64,000 nt of DNA from NCBI RefSeq assembly GCF_004136635.1, contig NZ_NOIU01000003.1:1-64000 (forward strand), read 5' to 3'. The stretch is from Rothia halotolerans. Lineage in GTDB: Bacteria > Actinomycetota > Actinomycetes > Actinomycetales > Micrococcaceae. Of this stretch, positions 28,867 to 37,395 are shown in pieces. Within the stretch, counting starts at the first letter, position 1; each line of letters opens with the position of its first letter. The notes beneath the pieces are model-generated. The model was not told where the DNA came from. It was given only the letters and a program-made list of their open reading frames with translations, and ran no database searches. The translations under genes were made by a program, and so were the position numbers.

Positions 28867-29037
28867 CGTCCTCGCCGCGGCAAGCGCCCCCACCGGGGAG
28901 CGCCCCCACAGGGGAAGCGTCCCCGCCGGGCGGCGCCCCGGCCCGGACCCCCGGGAGGCGGACACATCCCCGGCCCAGATGCCCCCCTCGAGGCGGCCCC
29001 GGCCGGGCAATGAGGCCGGCCGGGACCGCCGGCGGGA

Positions 29038-29067
29038 CCGCGAGGGCCGCCGCGCCGGCCCTCGCGG
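29038..29067 (-). terminator. serC terminator
   Basis: A perfect 11-bp stem, CCGCGAGGGCC with GGCCCTCGCGG, around an 8-base loop, directly abutting the serC stop codon. It may also stop the convergent MFS gene transcript. No T-run. Confidence 0.65.
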
Positions 29068-30252
<1,185 letters not shown>

Positions 30253-30406
30253 CTACCCATTGTGCGCCCGCCGGGCGCGGGAGGGGGACATCACGCGCGC
30301 GGCGGACGCCAGCCCGTGGCGGCGCGCCAGAAGCAGGGCGGCCTTATAGGATGGTCAGGGCACCCACACTGGCAGAAGAGTCCGACGGAAAGGCGGGGGT
30401 CGGCAC

Positions 30407-31099
30407 ATGACGGACCTCATCGATACCACTGAGATGTACCTGCGTACCATCCTCGAGCTCGAGGAGGAGGGCATCACCCCGATGCGGGCCCGCATCGCGG
30501 AGCGGCTGGACCACTCGGGCCCGACCGTCTCGCAGACGGTGGGCCGCATGGAGAGGCACGGGCTCGTGCACCTGCAGGACGACCGCTCGCTGGCCCTCAC
30601 CGAAGAGGGCCGGGAGAAGGCGATCTCGGTGATGCGCAAGCACCGGCTGGCGGAGCGGCTGCTCGCCGACGTCGTCGGGCTCGACATCGCCCACGTCCAC
30701 GAGGAGGCCTGCCGCTGGGAGCACGTGATGAGCGAGCGCGTGGAGCGCCGGCTCGTCGAGCTGCTCAACTCGCCCAAGTTCTCCCCCTACGGCAACGCCA
30801 TCCCCGGGCTGGAGACCCTGGGGATCAGCAGCGAGCGGGACGACCCGAAGACGGTCACCCTCTTCATCGCCTCGGAGGACGCCGGCCCGGAGGACCCCTT
30901 CACCCTGGCGCGCTTCCCCGAGGTGGTCCAGAAGGACGTCGAGTTCATGTACGAGCTCACCCAGGCGGGCATCGCGCCCGGGGCGGCGATCAGGATCGAG
31001 CGCGGGACCGACGCCGTCGTGCTGCGCGCAGCGGACCGGGAGCAGGGGGTCAGCATCGACCTCGACACCGCCTGGCACATCGTGGTCAAGCGCGGCTAG
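30407..31099 (+). CDS. dtxR: DtxR/IdeR-type iron-dependent regulator
   Basis: A 230-residue metal-dependent repressor. The N-terminal winged helix (about 4-63) has the recognition region SGPTVSQTVGRMERHG. The dimer and metal domain carries all classical DtxR ligands at the classical positions: Met10, Cys102, Glu105, His106 (site 2) and His79, Glu83, His98 (site 1). A C-terminal SH3-like domain (about 150-226) completes the full-length form. This marks it as an Fe(II)-type DtxR/IdeR rather than an MntR. It probably represses iron-uptake genes and activates storage. It lies 9 bases before tdk in the same direction. Confidence 0.95.
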   Translation: MTDLIDTTEMYLRTILELEEEGITPMRARIAERLDHSGPTVSQTVGRMERHGLVHLQDDRSLALTEEGREKAISVMRKHRLAERLLADVVGLDIAHVHEEACRWEHVMSERVERRLVELLNSPKFSPYGNAIPGLETLGISSERDDPKTVTLFIASEDAGPEDPFTLARFPEVVQKDVEFMYELTQAGIAPGAAIRIERGTDAVVLRAADREQGVSIDLDTAWHIVVKRG

Positions 31100-31108
31100 A
31101 GGGCACGG

Positions 31109-31762
31109 TTGGCCAAGCTCTACTTCCGCTACGGGGCGATGAACTCCGGCAAGTCGACGGCGCTGCTGCAGGCCGCCTACAACTACGAGGAGCGCGGGCA
31201 GCGCGTGCTGCTGGCCAAGCCCCGGGTGGACACCAAGGGCGAGTCGCAGGTCGTCTCCCGGCTCGGCGTCGCGCGCGAGGTCAGCTTCCTGCTGGACCCG
31301 CACGACGACGCCCGCGCAGTCTTCGCCCGCCACGCGCGCGGCGAGGAGGGCGGCCTGGGCCTGGAGATGTCCCTGCCCCCGGTCGCCTGCCTGCTGGTCG
31401 ACGAGGCGCAGTTCCTCCCGCCGGAGCAGGTGGACGCGCTGATGAGGATCGCGGTGCTGGACCGGGTCCCGGTGCTGGCCTACGGGATCCGCACGGACTT
31501 CCGGACGCGTGCCTTCCCAGGCTCAGCCCGGCTGCTGGAGATCGCGCACTCCCTCGAGGAGCTCAAGACCATCTGCCGCTGCGGGAGCAAGGCCCTGTTC
31601 AATGGGCGCCGGGTGGGGGAGGAGTTCGTGTTCGACGGCGAGCAGGTCGCCATCGACGGGGAGGCCGTGACCTACGAGTCGCTCTGCGCGGCCTGCTACC
31701 TGGCGGAGACCGGCGGGGCGCTCGGCCCCGCTCCGGCGCCCGCCCGCGTCACGGTCCGGTGA
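31109..31762 (+). CDS. tdk: Thymidine kinase (type II, TK1-like)
   Basis: A 217-residue salvage enzyme that phosphorylates thymidine. The Walker A motif GAMNSGKST is at 9-17, the catalytic Glu lies in LLVDEAQFL near 96, and a zinc-binding site is formed by CRC near 151-153 and CAAC near 193-196. It starts with TTG, 9 bases after the dtxR stop codon, with AGAGGG just upstream; the two genes are probably co-transcribed. Confidence 0.94.
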   Translation: MAKLYFRYGAMNSGKSTALLQAAYNYEERGQRVLLAKPRVDTKGESQVVSRLGVAREVSFLLDPHDDARAVFARHARGEEGGLGLEMSLPPVACLLVDEAQFLPPEQVDALMRIAVLDRVPVLAYGIRTDFRTRAFPGSARLLEIAHSLEELKTICRCGSKALFNGRRVGEEFVFDGEQVAIDGEAVTYESLCAACYLAETGGALGPAPAPARVTVR

Positions 31763-31938
31763 TGCGCCTCCGCCCGGGAGCGGGCGACGTCGTGATCATT
31801 TCGTGATCTTAAGTGCCGGAATCGGCGTCCCCAACCCCTGTGAAAACGGGTGAGCGACCGAGTTATCCCCCGCGAGACCCCCTGTGAGGTATTCCACAGG
31901 GAAAGATCTGTTGTCTCGGGCGGTCGCCCCAGAAAGTT

Positions 31939-31967
31939 TTGACGGCTCTCATCCTTCCTAGTCATAA
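31939..31967 (+). promoter_or_regulatory. Candidate distal promoter
   Basis: TTGACG (31939-31944), a 17-base spacer, and TCATAA (31962-31967). It would give a leader of about 350 bases that still includes the c-di-AMP riboswitch. Confidence 0.4.
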
Positions 31968-32064
31968 GGGGGTTTTTGACCCTCGCAGGGGGAGCGGCGC
32001 GAGGGGGCCGGGGGCTGCGGGCGGATGCGAGGTCAAGCAGATCAGATCTCTCCGTGACCAAAAC

Positions 32065-32094
32065 GTGACAATCCGGCGTGGGTGTGTGTACGCT
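32065..32094 (+). promoter_or_regulatory. Candidate proximal promoter of the riboswitch transcript
   Basis: GTGACA (32065-32070), 18 bases, TACGCT (32089-32094). Transcription would begin near 32101, about 40 bases before the first riboswitch helix. Confidence 0.5.
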
Positions 32095-32140
32095 CGTGGT
32101 CGTGCCGATGATCTGGTCGAACGGCACACTCGGACGGAGC

Positions 32141-32299
32141 GCCTAGCTCTGCCGCCGCCCGGGTACTACACGAAACATGTCTTTGGCAGAGACGGGGGAA
32201 CCACATGCGGGTTCCTGCACGACAGGGCCCTTGGGGTTAAGTCGCCCACCACGGCGACCGGGTGTCTCCCATCCGAACCCGACAGCTCACCTCGTAGGC
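32141..32299 (+). promoter_or_regulatory. c-di-AMP riboswitch (ydaO/yuaA class)
   Basis: The conserved ydaO blocks appear in order: GAGACGGGGGAACCA (from about 32189), GGGGTTAAG (about 32234), and ATCCGAACCCGACAGCTCAC followed by CTCGTAGGC (ending 32299). GCCTA at 32141-32145 pairs with TAGGC at 32295-32299 to close P1. It lies 20 bases before an NlpC/P60 start. In actinobacteria this riboswitch class normally switches off cell-wall hydrolase genes when c-di-AMP is high. Confidence 0.93.
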
Positions 32300-32319
32300 A
32301 AAAGGGAGGAAATACTTTT

Positions 32320-33015
32320 ATGGCTAAGAGCACCGCTCGTCACCGCGCAGCTACCAAGTCCCACGCGCTGCGCAACACCGGAATCGCCGCTGGCGCGGCC
32401 GCCGTCCTCGTCGGCTCCGTCGCCCCGGCCAACGCCTTCGCAGGCTCCTCGGTCCCCACGACCTCGGAGAACACGGCCTCCTACGGCTACGACTCGACCG
32501 CTTCCTACGGTTACGACTCGACTGCTGCCTACCAGGCCGAGAACACCGGCAACGGCTTCCAGCAGGCCTTCGACAACGCCGGCTACGTCGAGCAGGCCCC
32601 CGTCCAGGGGACCGCCTCCACCGGCAGCACCGAGGACATCGACACCCAGTCCTCCACCCCCGCCTCCGGTGACCGCGCCGCGGTCGTCGCCGCGGCCGAG
32701 GCCGGCATCGGCGGCTCCTACGTCTGGGGCGGCAGCGCCGACGGCGCCTGGGACTGCTCCGGCTTCGTCTCCAACGTCTACGCCAAGGCCGGGGTCAACC
32801 TGACCGCCTACACCCACGCCATGAAGAGCGAGGTCAAGCCGACCTCCTCGCCGCAGCCCGGCGACATCGTCTTCACCAACGGCTACTCGCACGTGGGCAT
32901 CTACGTCGGCAACGGCGAGATGATCTCCGCGCTGAACCCCTCGCAGGGCACGCAGAAGACCGCCGTCGACGGCGGCGGCGCGATGCCCGTGGACGGTTAC
33001 TACACCGCCTTCTAA
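32320..33015 (+). CDS. Secreted NlpC/P60 peptidoglycan endopeptidase
   Basis: A 231-residue secreted hydrolase. The signal peptide ends around VAPANAFA (residue 41). A spacer with two copies of an ASYGYDST repeat follows (about 52-67). The C-terminal NlpC/P60 domain (about 117-231) has the catalytic Cys in DCSGF (near 147) and His in YSHVGIYVGNG (near 190). It should cut stem-peptide bonds in peptidoglycan during growth. GGGAGGA precedes the ATG. A c-di-AMP riboswitch lies in its leader and a strong terminator follows, so the gene is a single controlled unit. Confidence 0.93.
   Translation: MAKSTARHRAATKSHALRNTGIAAGAAAVLVGSVAPANAFAGSSVPTTSENTASYGYDSTASYGYDSTAAYQAENTGNGFQQAFDNAGYVEQAPVQGTASTGSTEDIDTQSSTPASGDRAAVVAAAEAGIGGSYVWGGSADGAWDCSGFVSNVYAKAGVNLTAYTHAMKSEVKPTSSPQPGDIVFTNGYSHVGIYVGNGEMISALNPSQGTQKTAVDGGGAMPVDGYYTAF
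32476..32523 (+). repeat. Tandem 24-base repeat inside the NlpC/P60 gene
   Basis: Two adjacent 24-base units (32476-32499 and 32500-32523) differ at a few third positions only, and encode two ASYGYDST units in the spacer after the signal peptide. Confidence 0.85.
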
Positions 33016-33048
33016 GGGGTCGGCAGTCCTCGACTGCTGACGCTGTAA

Positions 33049-33090
33049 GAGGGGGTGCCCGGGAGGGGAAGCCCGGGCACCCCCTCTTTG
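33049..33090 (+). terminator. Strong terminator after the first NlpC/P60 gene
   Basis: GAGGGGGTGCCCGGG pairs with CCCGGGCACCCCCTC around a short loop, followed by TTTG. Confidence 0.9.
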
Positions 33091-33224
33091 CATGTCCACC
33101 GTGCTGCGCGCCGGCCGACGCCGCCGCCCCGCGGTTCTCTCTCACGTCTTGACTTCCCAGCACTGATGCCGCGCGCCCCCGGAACAGCGGGAGGCGCCCC
33201 CCCGCGACACCCCGAGGAATTCCG

Positions 33225-34289
33225 ATGGCTTCGTCCACCACCCTGTCCAAGAACTCCGCGCGCGCCGCCGGCGTGCTGACCATCTCCGGCCTGATGATCG
33301 GCGGGATCGCCCTCGCCCAGGGCGCCAACGCCGCCCCCGAGGTAGAGCCGGTCTCGCAGGTCACCGCCGATCCGGTCCTCTCCGGCTACAACCAGGAGGT
33401 CGGCGAGGCCCCGGCCCTGCTGGCCCGGCCCGACGTCGCCCCCAAGACCCATGACCAGATCATGGCCGAGCGCGCCGCCGAGGATCAGGCTGCCGCCGAC
33501 CAGGCCGCCGCTGATCGGGTGGCCGCCGAGCTGGTCGCCGCGGATCAGGCCGCGGCCGACCAGGCTCCCGCCGACGAGGCCGCCGCCGAGCAGACCCACG
33601 CGCCGGTCATCGACGAGGTCGCCGCCTCCGACGAGCTGGCACCCCAGAGCGACGCCGAGCCCGTTCCCTTCGAGGCGCCCGCCCCGGCCGAGGAGGCCGC
33701 CCCCGCTCCGGCTGCGGAGCCCGAGAGCGCCCCGGCCGAGGAGGCCGCCGCTCCGGCTCCCGCCGAGGAGCCCGCTCCCGCGCAGCCCGCTGCGGAGGTC
33801 GAGACGGCCTCCACCGAGGCCGCGGAGCCCGCTCCGGCCGCGCAGCCGGCCCAGGTCGAGGTCGAGACGGCCGCGGACACCACGCCCGCCCCGGCCGCCG
33901 AGCCCGCCCAGGCCGAGCCCGCCGCGGAACCCGCCGCCCAGTCCTCCGGGTCCTACAACGGCGCCGCCGTGGTCTCTGCGGCGAAGTCCCAGATCGGCGT
34001 GCAGCAGGACTGCACCGCCCTGGTCAGCAACGCGCTGCGCTCGGCCGGCATCAACTTCCACGGCTGGCCCGCCGACTACCAGCAGCTGGGCCACACCGTC
34101 TCCGCCGGCGAGGCGAAGCCCGGCGACCTCATCTACTACGCCTCCAACGGCATGGGCCAGTCCCACATCGCCGTGTACATCGGCAACGGCCAGGCCATCC
34201 ACGGCGGCTGGGAGGGCGGCACCACCGCTCAGTTCAGCGCCGACCTGCCCGCCGCGTCCTCCCCGGTCTACATCAGCGTGGACCGCTGA
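33225..34289 (+). CDS. Secreted NlpC/P60-family protein with long Ala/Pro/Glu linker
   Basis: A 354-residue protein: signal peptide (cleavage near GANAAPE, about 37), an Ala-rich, heptad-like stretch (about 84-125) that may be a coiled coil, a Pro/Ala/Glu-rich linker (about 145-240), and a C-terminal NlpC/P60-like domain (about 245-354). The catalytic Cys is in QQDCTALVSNAL rather than the usual DCSGLV, and the His is in SHIAVYIGNG. It probably hydrolyses peptidoglycan, with the linker spanning the wall. GAGGAATTCC precedes the ATG. It has its own terminator but no riboswitch of its own. Confidence 0.88.
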   Translation: MASSTTLSKNSARAAGVLTISGLMIGGIALAQGANAAPEVEPVSQVTADPVLSGYNQEVGEAPALLARPDVAPKTHDQIMAERAAEDQAAADQAAADRVAAELVAADQAAADQAPADEAAAEQTHAPVIDEVAASDELAPQSDAEPVPFEAPAPAEEAAPAPAAEPESAPAEEAAAPAPAEEPAPAQPAAEVETASTEAAEPAPAAQPAQVEVETAADTTPAPAAEPAQAEPAAEPAAQSSGSYNGAAVVSAAKSQIGVQQDCTALVSNALRSAGINFHGWPADYQQLGHTVSAGEAKPGDLIYYASNGMGQSHIAVYIGNGQAIHGGWEGGTTAQFSADLPAASSPVYISVDR

Positions 34290-34406
34290 TCCCGGTGAGC
34301 ATCAGCGGGGCCCGCTGATCGAGGCCAGGTCCCGGCCCCGCCCTCCGGCCGGCGTCATGATCCGTCATGCCGCCGGCCGGAGGCGCAGGGAGAGGTACCA
34401 TGAAGG

Positions 34407-34440
34407 AAACGACCCCCGACGGCCAGCGGGGGTCGTTTTC
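34407..34440 (+). terminator. Terminator after the second NlpC/P60 gene
   Basis: AAACGACCCCC (34407-34417) pairs with GGGGGTCGTTT (34428-34438) around a 10-base loop, with the T-run TTTT. Confidence 0.85.
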
Positions 34441-34503
34441 GCATATCCGGCCGCTCCTGCCGGGGTGTCCGACCCGCTTCCGCGGCGTCGATATCATGGG
34501 AGC

Positions 34504-34746
34504 ATGTCTATTCAGTTCGAGCCCCCGGAGTCCCGCAGCGATCAGGAGTTCAAGGCCATGGCCATCGGGATGGTGGCCGGCGCCGTCCCGGGCATCATCA
34601 TCGGCCTGCTGCTCTCCATCCCGTGGGGGAATCCGGCGATGTGGGTGTCCATCGCGGGCGCCGTGGGCATCATCCTGGGACTCGTCATCTCCACCCTCGT
34701 CCAGCGGGCGCGCCGGAAGCGGGGCCGGGACCGGGAGGACGCCTGA
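34504..34746 (+). CDS. Small two-helix membrane protein
   Basis: An 80-residue protein with an acidic N-terminus (SIQFEPPESRSDQEF), two hydrophobic segments (about 19-41 and 46-66) and a basic tail. I do not recognise a family; such proteins are common in Micrococcales. A TATCAT -10-like box ends 6 bases before the ATG, so the mRNA may be leaderless, though GGGAGC also lies just upstream. No obvious partner gene. Confidence 0.65.
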   Translation: MSIQFEPPESRSDQEFKAMAIGMVAGAVPGIIIGLLLSIPWGNPAMWVSIAGAVGIILGLVISTLVQRARRKRGRDREDA

Positions 34747-34785
34747 CGGCGCGAGGGGTCGCCGCGCGTCGGACGGGGCGGGGGA

Positions 34786-35679
34786 TCACCGCGCGTCTTC
34801 GAGCGCCGCGATCTCGGCCCCCAGGTTGCGCCGCGCGGCGGGCTCCCAGTCCCGCCGGGCGGTCCCGGTGAGGTAGAGGCCGTCCTCCAGGAGGCCCCTC
34901 AGGATCCTCGCCCGCCCGGAGCGGAACGCCTCCTCGGGGACGTGGGCATACTCGCGGCGCACCGCTTGGGAGTACCGGCGGTAGCGGTCCGGGGGAGCGG
35001 CCAGGATGCCGAGGTCGGCGTCGTGGAAGACCGGCCAGAGCCGCTCGCCGGAGGCCGCGGTGTGGTCCGCGGTCGCCAGGATCAGACGGCGGACGCGATC
35101 CAGCTCCTCCGCCGGGAGGAGTCCCGCGAGGTCCGCGGCGCTGCGCTCGGCGCTGAGGCGCTCGTCCCGGCCGGGGACCCCCTCGTACACGACGTCGTGG
35201 TACCAGGCGGCGAGCCGCAGCGCCCGCGTCTCCCCCTCGGGGCGGGTGGCCCCGGCGTCGAGCTCCTCGAGGCGATCGAGGACCTCCGCCAGATGCACGC
35301 TGGTGTGGTAGTGGCGGCCCGCGCCGTCCCAGTCCGCCAGGACGGCCTCCCCGATCCCGGGGTGGCCGGGCAGCGTCCGCTCCCACGCGCTCAGCAGCCG
35401 GCGCCGGATCCGGCGGGGCCGCTCCCGGGCCGGGACGCGGAGCCCGCTGGCCCGCAGGCGCCGGGTCAGCTCGCCGGCGGAGACCGCGAGGGCGCCCGCA
35501 TCCAGTGCCGCGCGGTGGAGGTGCTCGGGGACGTCGTAGTGGTCCCGGTCGAAGGCGCGGGGGCTCAGGCCGATCCGCTCCGCGGCGCCGTGCAGCTCGT
35601 CGAGGCTGGTCTCGGAGACCAGGTGGGAGAAGCGGGTGCCGTGGGCCGGCCACAGCGGCGGATCGATCAGGAGCGTCAT
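34786..35679 (-). CDS. DUF4031 plus HD-domain protein
   Basis: A 297-residue protein. Residues 1-75 match the DUF4031 pattern (MTLLIDPPLWPAHGTRFSHLVSETSLDELH). Residues about 120-295 look like an HD-type metal-dependent phosphohydrolase: HYHTSVHL, WYHDVVYEG, TADHT and DADLGIL provide the likely metal ligands. HD proteins of this type act on nucleotides or phosphoesters, but the substrate is unknown. The ATG at 35679 is where the family begins; the frame is open further upstream into the tRNA-Arg region, which is not coding. Confidence 0.78.
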   Translation of the reverse strand: MTLLIDPPLWPAHGTRFSHLVSETSLDELHGAAERIGLSPRAFDRDHYDVPEHLHRAALDAGALAVSAGELTRRLRASGLRVPARERPRRIRRRLLSAWERTLPGHPGIGEAVLADWDGAGRHYHTSVHLAEVLDRLEELDAGATRPEGETRALRLAAWYHDVVYEGVPGRDERLSAERSAADLAGLLPAEELDRVRRLILATADHTAASGERLWPVFHDADLGILAAPPDRYRRYSQAVRREYAHVPEEAFRSGRARILRGLLEDGLYLTGTARRDWEPAARRNLGAEIAALEDAR

Positions 35680-35757
35680 GGGACCAGTCTGGCACGCCGG
35701 AGTCGGCGGCCCGCGATGGGACAGAGCCGGCGCGAACCCGGTACACTGGACCGGTGC

Positions 35758-35830
35758 GCCCTCGTAGCTCAGGGGATAGAGCACGGCTCTCCTAAAGCCG
35801 GTGTCGGTGGTTCGAATCCACTCGGGGGCA
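35758..35830 (+). tRNA. tRNA-Arg (anticodon CCT)
   Basis: Acceptor GCCCTCG pairs with CGGGGGC (one T-G), the anticodon loop CTCCTAA gives CCT, and the T-loop is TTCGAAT. Discriminator A; CCA is not encoded, unlike the tRNA-Thr in this window. Confidence 0.93.
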
Positions 35831-35838
35831 CGCATGAA

Positions 35839-35880
35839 GCCGGCCGGAGGCGATCTCGCCTCCGGCCGGCTCTCTCCTTT
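35839..35880 (+). terminator. Terminator after tRNA-Arg
   Basis: A 15-bp perfect palindromic stem (35839-35853 with 35856-35870), followed by TCTCTCCTTT. It lies between the tRNA and the convergent acyltransferase gene and could serve both. Confidence 0.75.
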
Positions 35881-35895
35881 AACGCCCGCGGAGTC

Positions 35896-37395
35896 TCACT
35901 CCCGCCGCGGGACGGCCTCCTCGGTTCGCGTCCCGGCCTCCTCGGATTGCGGGACGGTCTCCACCGGGGCGGTCGCGGGGGCGGCGTCGGGCTCCGGGCC
36001 CGGCGGGACGACCACGCGACCCGCCCAGCGGCAGGCGGCTCGCATGAGGGCCTCCAGGGGACCTCGGCCGAGCGCCTTCAGCCACGCCGTCGCGATGAGG
36101 GCCGCGACCGCGATCTGGATGAAGAACCAGAAGCCGGGATGCTGCGAGATGTCGATGGCCGCGAGGAACAGCATGTGCAGCGTGTACAGGGTCAGGGTCA
36201 TCGTGCCGATCGAGGCGATCGGGCTCAGCCAGCGGCCCGCGGTCCGGCTCAGCAGCAGGAACCCGCCGAGTGCGACCATGGCCAGCCCGGCGCTGTAGGC
36301 CAGCGCGAACGGGGTGTTGGTGTGGGGGCCGTCGATCACCAGCCACCAGTTGGTGGTGGTCGGCAGGACGGGGTCCGGGCCGAGCTTGACGACCCACCGC
36401 ACGTCGGTCGCCGACATCTCCGGGTTGGCCTCGAGGATCGACCGCATGCCGCCGGCCCGGTACAGCAGGAAGTTGGACAGCCCGACGGCGGCTGCTGCGA
36501 GCACCGCCCCGACGATCACCAGGCCCACCTGCACGCGCTCACGGTTCAGCGGCATCCGGCCCAGCGCGATCCCCAGGCAGATGAACGTCATCCAGGTGAT
36601 GGCGGGGTAGTGGCCGGTCAGCAGCAGGTCGATGAGCACGTTCCCCGGGTCCACCGCCAGGTCGGCGATGTCGGCGTTGTAGTACGGGGTGTAGTCGATG
36701 CCCGCGAGCGAGAGCTGCATCACGAACGGCGCGACCACCGCGAAGGCCCCCGCAGCGACGAGGTTGGCGCGGTTGCTCAGGAGCGTGAACGGGATCGCCA
36801 GCAGGAAGAGCAGGCCGTAGTAGGGGAGGATGTCGAAGACTGGGATCGGCAGCAGGTTCAGCGTGAGGCCGAAGAGCAGCAGGATCAGGGCGCGGACCGT
36901 CAGCGAGACCCGCGACCTCAGGCGGTCCCGGCCGACGTCGCGCTTCCTGCTGCCGGTCAGGAACGCCAGGCTCACGCCCGCCAGCAGGGCGAACAGCGCG
37001 GAGGCGTGGCCGGCGGCCAGCCGCCAGACCCAGGTCGGCTCGCCGGTCTCGGGGTTGAGCGCCGGCAGGGTGTGCACCGCGATCATGCCGATCATGGCCA
37101 GCCCGCGGGCGGCGTCGATGCCGACCGTGCGCCGGGCGGTCTTGCGGCCGTCCCGGCTCTGGACGCGGTACACGCCGGTGCTGTGCGAGATCTTGTGCTT
37201 GCCACGGCGGGGGACGGGCGGGGACTGCTGGTCGGGCTCCCAGGGGCTGCTGGGGTCCGAGCCGCTCTCCGAGCGCGAGAGCTGCGGGTCGGCCGTCCAC
37301 ACGGCCCGTGGCGGGCGGGGGCCCGGCAGCGGGCGCTCGCCGGGGGCCAGATTCCCCTCCGGGACCTCGCGGGACTGGTTCTGGGGAGCGTTCAT
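35896..37395 (-). CDS. Membrane acyltransferase-like protein (HGSNAT/DUF1624 or DUF418 type)
   Basis: A 499-residue integral membrane protein. A 90-residue hydrophilic N-terminus precedes RTVGIDAARGLAMIGMIAVHTLP, the signature of the HGSNAT/DUF418 group of membrane acyltransferases, followed by about ten helices up to residue 470. Relatives move acetyl or other acyl groups across the membrane onto sugars or amines. Its start codon overlaps the stop of the upstream peptide synthetase (ATGA), so the two proteins are made together. I infer that it modifies the synthetase product or helps export it. The choice between the two Pfam families needs a profile search. Confidence 0.75.
   Translation of the reverse strand: MNAPQNQSREVPEGNLAPGERPLPGPRPPRAVWTADPQLSRSESGSDPSSPWEPDQQSPPVPRRGKHKISHSTGVYRVQSRDGRKTARRTVGIDAARGLAMIGMIAVHTLPALNPETGEPTWVWRLAAGHASALFALLAGVSLAFLTGSRKRDVGRDRLRSRVSLTVRALILLLFGLTLNLLPIPVFDILPYYGLLFLLAIPFTLLSNRANLVAAGAFAVVAPFVMQLSLAGIDYTPYYNADIADLAVDPGNVLIDLLLTGHYPAITWMTFICLGIALGRMPLNRERVQVGLVIVGAVLAAAAVGLSNFLLYRAGGMRSILEANPEMSATDVRWVVKLGPDPVLPTTTNWWLVIDGPHTNTPFALAYSAGLAMVALGGFLLLSRTAGRWLSPIASIGTMTLTLYTLHMLFLAAIDISQHPGFWFFIQIAVAALIATAWLKALGRGPLEALMRAACRWAGRVVVPPGPEPDAAPATAPVETVPQSEEAGTRTEEAVPRRE

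Larger units (their letters stand above)
31763..32140 (+). other. Long upstream region of the first NlpC/P60 gene
   Basis: This gene-free stretch is less GC-rich than its surroundings. It contains a perfect inverted repeat CCCTGTG-8-CACAGGG (31880-31901) and two promoter-like sequences annotated separately. The frames crossing it lack coding character. Confidence 0.6.

Noticed and set aside
32462..32530. Short CRISPR-like repeats
   Set aside because: The two adjacent 24-base units have no spacers, lie within a coding frame and encode a protein repeat.
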